Positions 1-6,541 are shown, counted from the stretch's first letter. The stretch is 7,551 nucleotides of DNA from Flectobacillus sp. (GCA_029865665.1 JARXAV010000099.1:1-7551); one strand, 5' to 3'. The notes: generated by a model not told the origin, from the sequence alone. Numbers and translations: made by a program.

Positions 1-1
1 T

Positions 2-481
2 ATGAAAGAATTCAGCATAAAGTCATCAGCCGTGTTGACTAACTTTTTGAAGCCATTGGCTTTGTTGCTTCTAGTGCTATTTCTTCAAATTCGAGCTTAT
101 GCCAGTGATGGCGATGCCATATTAGGGACATGGATGCACGAGGATAAGCTGTCTAAAATGCTCATTTATAAAGTCGGAAAGCAGTATTTTGGGAAAGTCG
201 TATGGCTGAGAAATCCGCTACAAAATGGTAAACCAGCATTAGATAGCCAAAATGAAAATTCCTCGCTTCGTTCCAAAACGATTATGGGCTTAGTGCTGAT
301 GGCGAATTTAGTGTTTGAAGAAAAAGGAAATAATTGGATTAACGGAACCGTTTACGATCCAAATTCGGGAAAGAATTACGCTTGTAAACTGACTCTAAAA
401 GATAAAAATACCTTAGCCATGCGAGGTTACATCGGTAAACCGATGTTTGGCAAAACGATTTTATTTGTAAGCTGTGATTAG
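2..481 (+). CDS. Exported DUF2147 family protein
   Basis: This 159-residue protein has a signal peptide: a basic N-terminus, a leucine-rich core at about residues 17-30, and an A-Y-A motif at 32-34 suggesting signal peptidase I cleavage after residue 34. The mature part of about 125 residues carries the DUF2147 pattern: GTW at 42-44, KVVWL at 65-69, YDPNSGKNY at 118-126 and MRGYIG at 140-145. DUF2147 proteins are small secreted or periplasmic beta-rich domains of unknown biochemical role, and a specific function cannot be assigned. The C-terminus ends in FVSCD, where many family members have a W-x-R-type ending, and it leaves one cysteine (158) besides C128. The ATG is at the very edge of the window, so its promoter is not visible and an upstream start cannot be excluded. 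The signal peptide fits this start well. Confidence 0.85.
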   Translation: MKEFSIKSSAVLTNFLKPLALLLLVLFLQIRAYASDGDAILGTWMHEDKLSKMLIYKVGKQYFGKVVWLRNPLQNGKPALDSQNENSSLRSKTIMGLVLMANLVFEEKGNNWINGTVYDPNSGKNYACKLTLKDKNTLAMRGYIGKPMFGKTILFVSCD

Positions 482-488
482 GTGATAG

Positions 489-511
489 AAGCACTTAATC
501 ATAGCTTTTTT
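489..511 (+). terminator. Possible weak terminator after DUF2147 gene
   Basis: AAGC (489-492) can pair with GCTT (504-507) across an 11-nt loop and runs into a stretch of six T (506-511) just after the DUF2147 stop. The stem is only four to six pairs, so this is a weak call that rests mainly on position and the T-run. The rest of 512-585 is AT-rich and shows nothing recognisable. Confidence 0.25.
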
Positions 512-585
512 AATGCAGTTTAAATAAAAAGATAAATTGGTCGCTACTTGAGTAATGACCGTTAAATAAAACGATATTTCTTTGC

Positions 586-616
586 TTTGAAATTATAATA
601 TTGAGTAATATTTTTG
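586..616 (+). promoter_or_regulatory. Bacteroidota-type promoter of the lipoprotein operon
   Basis: TTTG at 586-589 (a second TTTG at 581-584 is an alternative) is followed after exactly 19 bp by TATTTTTG at 609-616. This matches the Bacteroidota primary-sigma consensus of TTTG at about -33 and TAnnTTTG at about -7. Transcription would start near 622-624, giving a leader of roughly 84 nt before the ATG at 707. The 23-bp palindrome at 634-656 falls inside that leader. Confidence 0.7.
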
Positions 617-633
617 GTGTAGTTGATTCATTA

Positions 634-656
634 TAAGTCATTTACTAAATGACTTA
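634..656. promoter_or_regulatory. 23-bp perfect palindrome, candidate operator
   Basis: The arm TAAGTCATTTA (634-644) and its exact reverse complement (646-656) flank a single C at 645. The palindrome begins about 10 nt downstream of the predicted transcription start and ends 50 nt before the first lipoprotein ATG. No T-run follows, so it is not a terminator. Two readings are possible: a binding site for a dimeric repressor acting as a roadblock, or a leader-RNA hairpin (about nine pairs with a 5-nt loop). The exact symmetry and the position next to a good promoter favour the operator reading, which is inference. Confidence 0.5.
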
Positions 657-706
657 AATGTGTATTGTCAAACCAATTAATTCTGAATATAAACGTTTCT
701 AAACAG

Positions 707-1711
707 ATGAAAAATAACACTGTATCTTTTTTTGTAGTCACTTTAGCTCTATCCTTGGCTACTTGTATTGGGTGTATGGAAGGTGATGATGATTCCTTGA
801 TTCCCCACGAAATTACGGGGTGCTTAGCATCGCCCAACTCCTTAAAGACTTTTACTCCAACACTTCCACCAGTAAGTTGGCTGTTGCCGGGTTCAGTTGA
901 AGCACCAGTAGCAACCAAGTCACTCAGCCAGGTTGTTTCTTCGGGAGTTTTAACGAAAGACCTTCAAGGCTTGTCGGATAGTCTTTCGATGTACTTGACG
1001 ATGAATCCACAAACCTTAGCAGAGAAAATAAAATTAATCCCTAAGAATGGAAACACTCCTACTGATGTGAAAGTACAGTTGGATAAGTTAACTAATCATC
1101 CTACTATTATTAAATATCTTACTACCTTAACCTTACCTTGGCTGGATGGAGTATTGGTCAAATCAGCGAGAGTAGGAACGGTAACAGAAGTGGCTAAGAT
1201 TAATGCCAGTATTTCTGAATGTAAAGTGCTAATGGATGAGGCCTTAAATACTGGAAAGAAACAACTAGAAGATGTACATTTAACGAATCTCAATATTGCT
1301 AATGAAGCGAATCAAGCAGTAGTTCAAAAGATTAATGGTAATGGAGGAGCTTGTGAGGCTGCCGTAACACCGAGAATGGCTACGATGATCAATCTTGTTC
1401 AAAATGACTATGTTAATTTTTTAACTCCGACAAATATCAGTAACCAGAAACCAGAAAATACGAATTTTTTGTTAATAGTCAGCTATGTATTAGTCAGTGA
1501 CGCTTTTGAGAAGTTGGAAGTTCTAAGAAAGGCAGAACAAAATGCTTGTGCTTTGCAAGCCTCAAAAATGATAGAATCAGCTAAGGCGACTCATGAATTG
1601 AATTTGGCTACTGTTGAAAATTTATACAAAACAGGTCTCAACGATTTAACAGAAAATTATAATAAGGCTGTTCTTGGCTGTAACTCGCAGAGTGGTAGAA
1701 AAGAGGAATGA
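707..1711 (+). CDS. Lipoprotein of unknown family, paralogue 1
   Basis: A 334-residue protein starting at the ATG at 707. An in-frame TTG at 665 would add 14 polar residues ahead of the signal peptide and is less likely. The type II signal peptide has hydrophobic residues 8-19 and a likely lipidated cysteine at C23 (T-C-I-G-C), with C20 as the alternative. C23 is followed by MEGDDD, an acidic patch like the Bacteroidota lipoprotein export signal, so exposure on the outer-membrane surface is plausible. A Pro/Ser/Thr-rich linker to about residue 70 precedes a mainly helical body. Cysteines 172, 216, 281 and 325 recur at the same spacing in the next gene's product; C39 is unique to this one. Shared segments include SDS (90-92), LAEKI (104-108), SISEC (168-172) and LTENYNK (314-320). 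I do not recognise the family. The coding sequence is AT-rich (a sampled line is 28% GC). Confidence 0.8.
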   Translation: MKNNTVSFFVVTLALSLATCIGCMEGDDDSLIPHEITGCLASPNSLKTFTPTLPPVSWLLPGSVEAPVATKSLSQVVSSGVLTKDLQGLSDSLSMYLTMNPQTLAEKIKLIPKNGNTPTDVKVQLDKLTNHPTIIKYLTTLTLPWLDGVLVKSARVGTVTEVAKINASISECKVLMDEALNTGKKQLEDVHLTNLNIANEANQAVVQKINGNGGACEAAVTPRMATMINLVQNDYVNFLTPTNISNQKPENTNFLLIVSYVLVSDAFEKLEVLRKAEQNACALQASKMIESAKATHELNLATVENLYKTGLNDLTENYNKAVLGCNSQSGRKEE

Positions 1712-1750
1712 TTATATCCTTAAATTACCAAACATCTAAATACTATAAAA

Positions 1751-2740
1751 ATGAATCTTGTAAAACCTCATACGTTATATTTATTCACGTTGCTATCGAT
1801 TTCGTTATTATGGTCATGTTATAGTCCTGACAATTTTAATATTGATCCATATCCATATCCCACAATAGAAGCCCCTGTTTACGCTTTTATCCCAACAGAA
1901 ACCTTTAATGTTGCAAAGAAAAATGGGTATCTGATACAGTCTAAATCAATAAAGATGATTGATAGTATGGCACTAGCAGGTCATCTATCAGGTAAATATG
2001 TGAAGCTATCAGACTCTATTAAGTTGATACTATCTGAAAGCCCTAGTGTTTTAGCGGAGAAAATACGGTCACTATCATTGAAGGAGTCGGTACCAGCGTA
2101 TATACAAAGCCAAATAGATAAAGTGATTATGGATAAAATGATGGCTGGATTTATGGCATCTATGGTATTTCCTACCGTAGCTGATAGTACGATAAGTGCG
2201 GCTAGGTTAGGGATGCTAGATGATCCTCAGTCTATTAGTTTATCCATAACTGAATGTAATTCAATAGCTTCAAAACTATATAGCGATTATACAAAACAAC
2301 TTTTGACCACAAAATTAGCCAATGAGAAAAGAGTAAACGAGTTATTTGTTTCACGTCAAGAGGTAATTGAAAAAGGAAAAAACACTTGCCAAGCTACTGC
2401 TGAGGCGGCACATAATCAACGAATAACGACACTTAAAGATGAATTTGGGTATTCTTTAACCAAACTTAACGGAAGCCAACTTTTAGAAGCAGATAGAGAT
2501 GCACTAATAATTCTTAGGTATGCTTATTTAGTAGATATTTTAAGGAAAAGTACCTTACTGCAAAAAGCAGAATCTGCCGCTTGCCTTACTTATAAAAATC
2601 AGCAATTGTACACGAATATAACGGTTAAGGAAGCCGATTTGATAAAAAACCAAGGGGTTTATGTTAGCTTATTCAATAAGTTAACAGAGGAATATAAGAA
2701 AAGTGTAGTTTCTTGTGAAATTCCGATTTGGAAGGAATAG
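1751..2740 (+). CDS. Lipoprotein of unknown family, paralogue 2
   Basis: A 329-residue protein and second gene of the operon, 39 nt after the first with no promoter or terminator between them. The signal peptide runs from about residue 9 to 22 and ends in L-L-W-S-C, giving a lipidated C23. Next comes a short Tyr/Pro/Asp-rich segment (about 24-45), then a helical body. It has exactly four other cysteines, C169, C213, C278 and C322, each offset by three residues from those of the preceding protein. The two align without a gap from SDS (87-89) through LAEKI (101-105), AR-x-G (151-154), SITEC (165-169), QKAE (271-274) and LTEEYKK (311-317). The four cysteines probably form two disulfides in the periplasm or at the surface (inference). 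The function is unknown. Overall identity to paralogue 1 looks like roughly one residue in six by eye, so the duplication is old. Confidence 0.8.
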   Translation: MNLVKPHTLYLFTLLSISLLWSCYSPDNFNIDPYPYPTIEAPVYAFIPTETFNVAKKNGYLIQSKSIKMIDSMALAGHLSGKYVKLSDSIKLILSESPSVLAEKIRSLSLKESVPAYIQSQIDKVIMDKMMAGFMASMVFPTVADSTISAARLGMLDDPQSISLSITECNSIASKLYSDYTKQLLTTKLANEKRVNELFVSRQEVIEKGKNTCQATAEAAHNQRITTLKDEFGYSLTKLNGSQLLEADRDALIILRYAYLVDILRKSTLLQKAESAACLTYKNQQLYTNITVKEADLIKNQGVYVSLFNKLTEEYKKSVVSCEIPIWKE

Positions 2741-2780
2741 ACTCTGGTAGCGATAATCGATTTAGTGGAATTATCACTTT

Positions 2781-2839
2781 AGACCAACCATCGTATGCTA
2801 GTGGTATTTTGTCTAACTTTCGCACGATGGTTGGTTTTT
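2781..2839 (+). terminator. Hairpin terminator of the lipoprotein operon
   Basis: ACCAACCATCGT (2783-2794) pairs perfectly with ACGATGGTTGGT (2824-2835), and two more pairs (one G-U) can form outward. A run of five T (2835-2839) follows. The loop of 29 nt is long for a terminator. The position between the end of the lipoprotein operon (2740) and the convergent phosphorylase stop (2844) supports the call. On the minus strand the tail after the hairpin is TCTAAAG, so termination there would be weaker. Confidence 0.7.
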
Positions 2840-2843
2840 GAAA

Positions 2844-3665
2844 TTACCCTCTCTTAATCAACTCCTTAATCAAAATCGTCATATTGGGTTCTGCCTTTGC
2901 TGCTGCGGTTAATATCTTGGCAAGACTAGCGACTTCTAAGGTTTCTGGAATACCCATGTCGGTAATGACAGACATTCCAAAACAGTGAATCCCCATTTGA
3001 TGAGCCACAATAATTTCGGGTACAGTGGACATACCGACTACATCGCCACCTAATAAGCGGAGCATTTTGTACTCAGCTCTGGTTTCGAGTTGTGGGCCTG
3101 GAGCCATTACATAAATCCCTTTCTGTACTTTGATATTCAGTTCAGCGGCAATGCTTTCAGCTTGAGCAATTAAGCCCAAATGATAAGGGTCACACATATC
3201 AGGGAAGCGGTCGCCAAATTCGGGATAATGCTTACCTGTCAGTGGATTTTCGGGCATAAACAAACTGATATGGTCTTGAATAATCATTAAATCACTCACC
3301 TCAAAGGCTGGATTCATCCCTCCACAAGCATTAGAAACCACCAATTTCTTAATGCCCAATTCTGCCATAACACGTACAGGGAACGTTACTTCTTGCATGG
3401 TATAGCCTTCGTAATAATGGAAACGCCCTTGCATACACACAATGTTTTTGCCTCCGATAGTCCCGAAAATCAGTTTTCCCTTGTGAAACTCCACCGTTGA
3501 AACAGGAAAGTTCGGAATGTCTTCATAATCGAAGGTATGCAAAATGTCAATTTCATTGACCAAAGCCCCCAAGCCAGTTCCTAAAATAATACCGCATTCA
3601 GGGCGGAAATTAGCTAATTTCTCAGCTAAAAAAGCTGCCGTTTCGTTAATTTGTTGTTTGTACAT
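2844..3665 (-). CDS. punA: Purine nucleoside phosphorylase (trimeric PNP/MTAP type)
   Basis: This 273-residue protein has the usual length for trimeric purine nucleoside phosphorylases, cytosolic enzymes that split purine (deoxy)nucleosides with phosphate into free base and (deoxy)ribose-1-phosphate for salvage. Motifs appear in order: a phosphate loop GTGLG (29-33), FHKG with H61, the RFHYYEGY block with R81, H83 and Y85, SNACGG (111-116), [10 protein letters not shown] (190-199) with E194, GMSTVPE (211-217) with M212, and SVITDMG (232-238). Human PNP has T242-N243 at the last site; here it is T235-D236, a position tied to the choice between 6-oxo and 6-amino purines. The start codon lies 3 nt after the upstream metalloprotease stop (TAA-CCA-ATG), so translation is probably coupled. 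The gene is richer in GC (sampled lines 48%) than its partner, suggesting it belongs to the conserved chromosome. punA is a family-level symbol. Confidence 0.93.
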   Translation of the reverse strand: MYKQQINETAAFLAEKLANFRPECGIILGTGLGALVNEIDILHTFDYEDIPNFPVSTVEFHKGKLIFGTIGGKNIVCMQGRFHYYEGYTMQEVTFPVRVMAELGIKKLVVSNACGGMNPAFEVSDLMIIQDHISLFMPENPLTGKHYPEFGDRFPDMCDPYHLGLIAQAESIAAELNIKVQKGIYVMAPGPQLETRAEYKMLRLLGGDVVGMSTVPEIIVAHQMGIHCFGMSVITDMGIPETLEVASLAKILTAAAKAEPNMTILIKELIKRG

Positions 3666-3668
3666 TGG

Positions 3669-4694
3669 TTAGTTGTTGTGATTGGGTGATTGGAGATTTA
3701 GGATTCTAACGGATGCCAGTGTAGGTGTTTTTCCCATTTCGACTGTCATTTCTTTTCCATATTCAATAATCTTTTCCATATTTAAAGAAACTTTATCTCT
3801 CCAAGACTTAATTTGGTGTCCTTCTTCTGCTTTATGCTGAAGTATGTCATAAGCTAAATCAATGGTTGATAAAGTCATTAACTTGATATCTTCTATAGTA
3901 ATTTCTAAGTGCTTTTTAATGTAATCATTAATAACACCCAATATCAGCAGTAATCTATTCGCCGCATGAGGGTGAGAATTTTCGTAAAAATATATTTCTT
4001 CTGGAAAAGTCTGAAATGAATATGCTAAATAGCAATTAATACTTGCCATACTGATTACTACTAATTCGTATAGTTGATTATTACTTACACTTGAGTTGGA
4101 CAGCTTAATTTCATCCCAATATTGACAAATATGTTGAGCTAAATTACTTGCTGCGAAAAAGTCTGCATCAACTTCTAGAATATGCTTTCGTTTATCTTCG
4201 CTTTCTTGTTGGTTCGGTATTTCTTCGAGTAAGGAGTTATCAGTATAATCTGATTTCTGAATTAAATGTGCCAACTCATGATAATAAGTAAATAAAGTAC
4301 TATACTGGAGCATTAGTTGTGGAATAGACTTTGGCGTAATAATCTGAATTAGTCCAAAGTATTTTTCTATAATTTGGTCTTGACCGAAAAATAAAGAACC
4401 AACAAATAAATTATGAAGTATTTTAACTACACCATACTTTATTTCGATAATATATTTCCCTTCAAACTTGGTTGCTCTTGCTTTGGTGTCATATTCATCG
4501 AAGAAATACAAAAAAGATGGTTGTATGTTAAACATATCACATTCTTCTCTCATATTACTCAAACAAAAATTGAAATATTCTTCGAATTCAGTTTCTAAGT
4601 CAGTACCTATATAGTTATATACGTCCTTTTTATGGATGTTGTGTACATTTCTTAATAATTCGGAGATTTCGTCCTCATAAATATAGTGTCCCAT
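3669..4694 (-). CDS. Predicted HExxH zinc metalloprotease (M48-like gluzincin), soluble
   Basis: A 341-residue protein without signal peptide or clear membrane span, so probably cytosolic. Three linked motifs indicate a zinc peptidase: HELAH at 139-143 (H139 and H143 as ligands, E140 catalytic), EVDAD at 174-178, which fits the E-x-x-A-D third-ligand motif of M48 peptidases such as HtpX with E174 as ligand, and HPHAANR at 241-247, resembling the HPxxxxR motif C-terminal to it in M48. Unlike HtpX it lacks the transmembrane helices. Soluble gluzincins of this build also include the Lit phage-exclusion peptidases, so a defence role is possible but unproven. The N-terminal 125 residues match nothing I recognise. 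The final residues (about 329-341) are encoded by a short tandem repeat. It is AT-rich (sampled lines 27-33% GC) and immediately upstream of the phosphorylase gene. Its substrate is unknown. Confidence 0.7.
   Translation of the reverse strand: MGHYIYEDEISELLRNVHNIHKKDVYNYIGTDLETEFEEYFNFCLSNMREECDMFNIQPSFLYFFDEYDTKARATKFEGKYIIEIKYGVVKILHNLFVGSLFFGQDQIIEKYFGLIQIITPKSIPQLMLQYSTLFTYYHELAHLIQKSDYTDNSLLEEIPNQQESEDKRKHILEVDADFFAASNLAQHICQYWDEIKLSNSSVSNNQLYELVVISMASINCYLAYSFQTFPEEIYFYENSHPHAANRLLLILGVINDYIKKHLEITIEDIKLMTLSTIDLAYDILQHKAEEGHQIKSWRDKVSLNMEKIIEYGKEMTVEMGKTPTLASVRILNLQSPNHNN
3678..3693. repeat. Two tandem 8-bp units GTGATTGG
   Basis: GTGATTGG occurs twice head to tail (3678-3685 and 3686-3693). 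Read on the minus strand, CCAATCAC twice encodes part of the SPNHNN tail of the metalloprotease, directly ahead of the phosphorylase start. Low-complexity runs of this type look like former intergenic sequence. One explanation is that the protease frame reads into what was the phosphorylase leader. Confidence 0.5.
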
Positions 4695-4739
4695 AATAAT
4701 AAAAGTAGTTAAATGAGTAAGTTAATTGAGTACAGTCGT

Positions 4740-4755
4740 TCTATCCTGTGATAGA
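4740..4755. other. Small hairpin in the divergent intergenic region
   Basis: TCTATC (4740-4745) pairs with GATAGA (4750-4755) across a CTGT tetraloop, with two further C-G pairs outside a one-base bulge. It sits about 45 bp upstream of the metalloprotease start and 117 bp upstream of the small divergent gene. Six pairs can arise by chance in AT-rich DNA, so this is a weak regulatory candidate. I found no good TAnnTTTG element on the minus strand in 4695-4871, so the metalloprotease promoter remains unidentified. Confidence 0.25.
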
Positions 4756-4791
4756 CGTTGACTTGAATAGCTATAATAATCTACGTTAAAT

Positions 4792-4822
4792 TTTAAATAT
4801 AATTTTGTCAGGTCTAAGTTTG
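4792..4822 (+). promoter_or_regulatory. Probable promoter of the small divergent gene
   Basis: TAAGTTTG at 4815-4822 is a full match to the Bacteroidota -7 element TAnnTTTG. TTTA at 4792-4795, exactly 19 bp upstream, matches three of four bases of the -33 element. Transcription would begin near 4829, about 43 nt before the ATG at 4872. Confidence 0.45.
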
Positions 4823-4871
4823 TGTAAACTAAAACAGGAGGCATTCGAAAACTTCTACAAATTTTATAAAA

Positions 4872-5165
4872 ATGAATAACAATAGGTATGCAATTTTAAC
4901 GAGCTTCAATGATAATGGAGTTTTAATGTTTGGCTTTTTTCATTCTGGGTATGATTTTTTTGTTGAGAAAGACCAGAATTCTGCTAAAGAGTTCTTTCCT
5001 GATAAGTATTCGGCTTTAAGGTTCTTAGCAGAAAAGGGTATTTATATAAACGATGGCTTATACAGTACGCCTTCAACAATCTTTTATAAAGATGACTTTA
5101 CCTATTTCCTACTTTCTGAAGATGAGTTATTCGCTAAGCTACAAGCTGAAAATATTAATATTTAA
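4872..5165 (+). CDS. Small aromatic-rich protein of unknown function
   Basis: A 97-residue protein that I do not recognise. It is strikingly aromatic: 13 Phe and 7 Tyr, about one residue in five, with no Cys and no Trp. The order of hydrophobic and polar residues suggests beta strands at about 5-12 and 16-23 (a hairpin around the N-D-N-G turn), a helix at about 46-55, further strands at about 66-80, and a C-terminal helix at 82-93. There is no signal peptide or membrane span, so it is probably cytosolic. An AGGAGG sequence (4836-4841) lies too far upstream (30 nt) of the ATG to serve it, and no start codon lies at normal distance from it. It is divergent from the metalloprotease and has a plausible promoter of its own. 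Its size and build would suit an inhibitor or immunity-type partner, but that is speculation. Confidence 0.6.
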   Translation: MNNNRYAILTSFNDNGVLMFGFFHSGYDFFVEKDQNSAKEFFPDKYSALRFLAEKGIYINDGLYSTPSTIFYKDDFTYFLLSEDELFAKLQAENINI

Positions 5166-5249
5166 CAAGAATGCTAACGGATTATTTATGACATGAGATA
5201 GGAAATTGAAATGATTAGTTGTAACTATTTGGCTGTAAAAGGTTTATAT

Positions 5250-5296
5250 GAGTAACACTTAGTCAAATTCTAAAACTCAACTAAGTGCGACTCTTT
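5250..5296. terminator. Hairpin between convergent genes
   Basis: CACTTAGT (5256-5263) pairs with ACTAAGTG (5280-5287). An outer GAGT (5250-5253) pairs with ACTC (5290-5293), separated from the inner stem by a 2x2 mismatch. The loop is 16 nt and a short TTT follows on the plus strand. It lies in the 143-bp gap between the small gene's stop (5165) and the flavoprotein's stop (5309), the expected place for a shared terminator. Both flanking T-runs are poor, so efficiency is doubtful. The rest of the gap (5166-5249) shows nothing further. Confidence 0.45.
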
Positions 5297-5308
5297 CAAA
5301 CCCTATCC

Positions 5309-6541
5309 CTACCCAATCGAAGACCCAGCGATAAAGCCTGTTGTCCAAGCTGCTTGAAAGTTGAAACCTCCCGTAACGGCATCAATGTCTAGGACTTCAC
5401 CTGCAAAGAAAATCCCTTTTGTTTTGGTACTTTCCATAGTTTGTGGATTTACCTCGTTGAGGGGAATACCTCCACAGGTCACAAATTCGTCTTTAAAGGT
5501 GCTTTTGCCTTTTACGGTTTGCGGACAGTTGAGTAATTGCTCTGTTAGTTTATTGAGTTGCTTGTTGGAGATGTCTATCCAGCGTAATTGTTCGTCAATT
5601 TCTGAAAGTTCGCAGAGTTTTTTCCAAAGGCGTGAAGGCAAATTCCAAAGCTGATTCGATTGGATTAGCTTTTTCGGACTTTCCTTTTTCGTCTTGGCAA
5701 AAAGTTCTTTGACACTATTTTCGTTTTCGGTCGGAATCCAGTTAATCAGTAGGGTAAACGCATAATTCACTTCGGCAAGTTCACGGGCTGCCCAAGCCGA
5801 AAGCTTTAAGATTGCAGGCCCCGAAAATCCCCAGTGAGTAACCAATAACGCCCCTTCTTGTTGAAGTTTTTTACCCGCAATACGCACCTGAGCATTCGGA
5901 ACGCTTACGCCTGCCATTTCTAAAAAAGGCGATGCTGGTACATTGAAGGTAAACAAAGACGGAACAGGAGGGATGATATTGTGTCCTAAATCAGCGAGCC
6001 ACTGATAACCGCCAAGCGAAGGATTTCCGCCCGTCGTAATAATCACGGCATCGGCTTCGAGGATGTCTTCAGAAAGTAAATGTACTTGCAAGGGCTTGCC
6101 TGTTGCATTGGGGTTTTGACGGATGGCTTTCACGCCAAAAGAGGTGCGAGTACTGATACCCAAGCGACGAGCTTTGTGTTCTAAACAAAGGGCAATGGTT
6201 TCAGAATTATCGGTCGTCGGGAACATCCGACCATCGGATTCGGTCTTTAAATTTACCTTCTCGTTTTCAAACCACGTGACGGTTGACTGTGTGTTAAATT
6301 TTGTAAAAAGAGCTTTCAAAAACGAACCCCCTCTTGGATAATATTTGCTAAGTTGTTTGTTGTCGAAACAAGCGTGCGTAACATTACAGCGTCCCCCACC
6401 CGAAATCCTCACTTTGTTAAGTACCGTTCTGTTTTTTTCTAGGATGCTTACCTCTGCCAATGGATGGCATTCTGCTGCTTTAATAGCACTGAAAAAGCCC
6501 GCAGCTCCCCCTCCAATTACAACAATCCGCTTTTTATTCAT
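5309..6541 (-). CDS. HI0933/BaiN-family FAD-dependent oxidoreductase
   Basis: A 410-residue protein, full length for the HI0933-like flavoproteins (named BaiN, YhiN or 'aminoacetone oxidase family' in different databases). The N-terminus is a Rossmann FAD-binding fold: VIGGGAAG at 8-15, and an acidic residue E35 ending the second strand for the FAD ribose. The family signature SGGGRCN follows at 47-53. ITTGG at about 169 is the second dinucleotide-contact loop, the middle section is the family's inserted substrate domain, and the C-terminal FAD motif runs from TCGG (355-358) through FFAGEVLDIDAVTGG (378-392). Such proteins are cytosolic and bind FAD; the physiological substrate is unsettled for most members and cannot be read from this sequence. 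ATG at 6541 places the Rossmann glycines at the normal distance. The gene is single and convergent to the small protein. GC content is close to that of the phosphorylase. Confidence 0.92.
   Translation of the reverse strand: MNKKRIVVIGGGAAGFFSAIKAAECHPLAEVSILEKNRTVLNKVRISGGGRCNVTHACFDNKQLSKYYPRGGSFLKALFTKFNTQSTVTWFENEKVNLKTESDGRMFPTTDNSETIALCLEHKARRLGISTRTSFGVKAIRQNPNATGKPLQVHLLSEDILEADAVIITTGGNPSLGGYQWLADLGHNIIPPVPSLFTFNVPASPFLEMAGVSVPNAQVRIAGKKLQQEGALLVTHWGFSGPAILKLSAWAARELAEVNYAFTLLINWIPTENENSVKELFAKTKKESPKKLIQSNQLWNLPSRLWKKLCELSEIDEQLRWIDISNKQLNKLTEQLLNCPQTVKGKSTFKDEFVTCGGIPLNEVNPQTMESTKTKGIFFAGEVLDIDAVTGGFNFQAAWTTGFIAGSSIG

Noticed and set aside
665..706. TTG start at 665 extending the first lipoprotein by 14 residues
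   Set aside because: The extension is polar and would bury the lipoprotein signal peptide inside the protein; ATG at 707 gives a normal n-region, core and lipobox.
631..1293. Minus-strand open frames at 631-918 and 1096-1293
   Set aside because: They are shadows of the first lipoprotein gene; the first would also overlap the palindrome and leader, with no homology signal.
4758..4777. TTGACT and TATAAT as a sigma-70-type promoter on the plus strand
   Set aside because: The two elements are only 8 bp apart, and this consensus is not the one used by the phylum.
4836..4841. AGGAGG as the ribosome binding site of the 97-residue gene
   Set aside because: It is 30 nt from the ATG, with no start codon at normal spacing in any frame, and Bacteroidota rarely depend on Shine-Dalgarno pairing.
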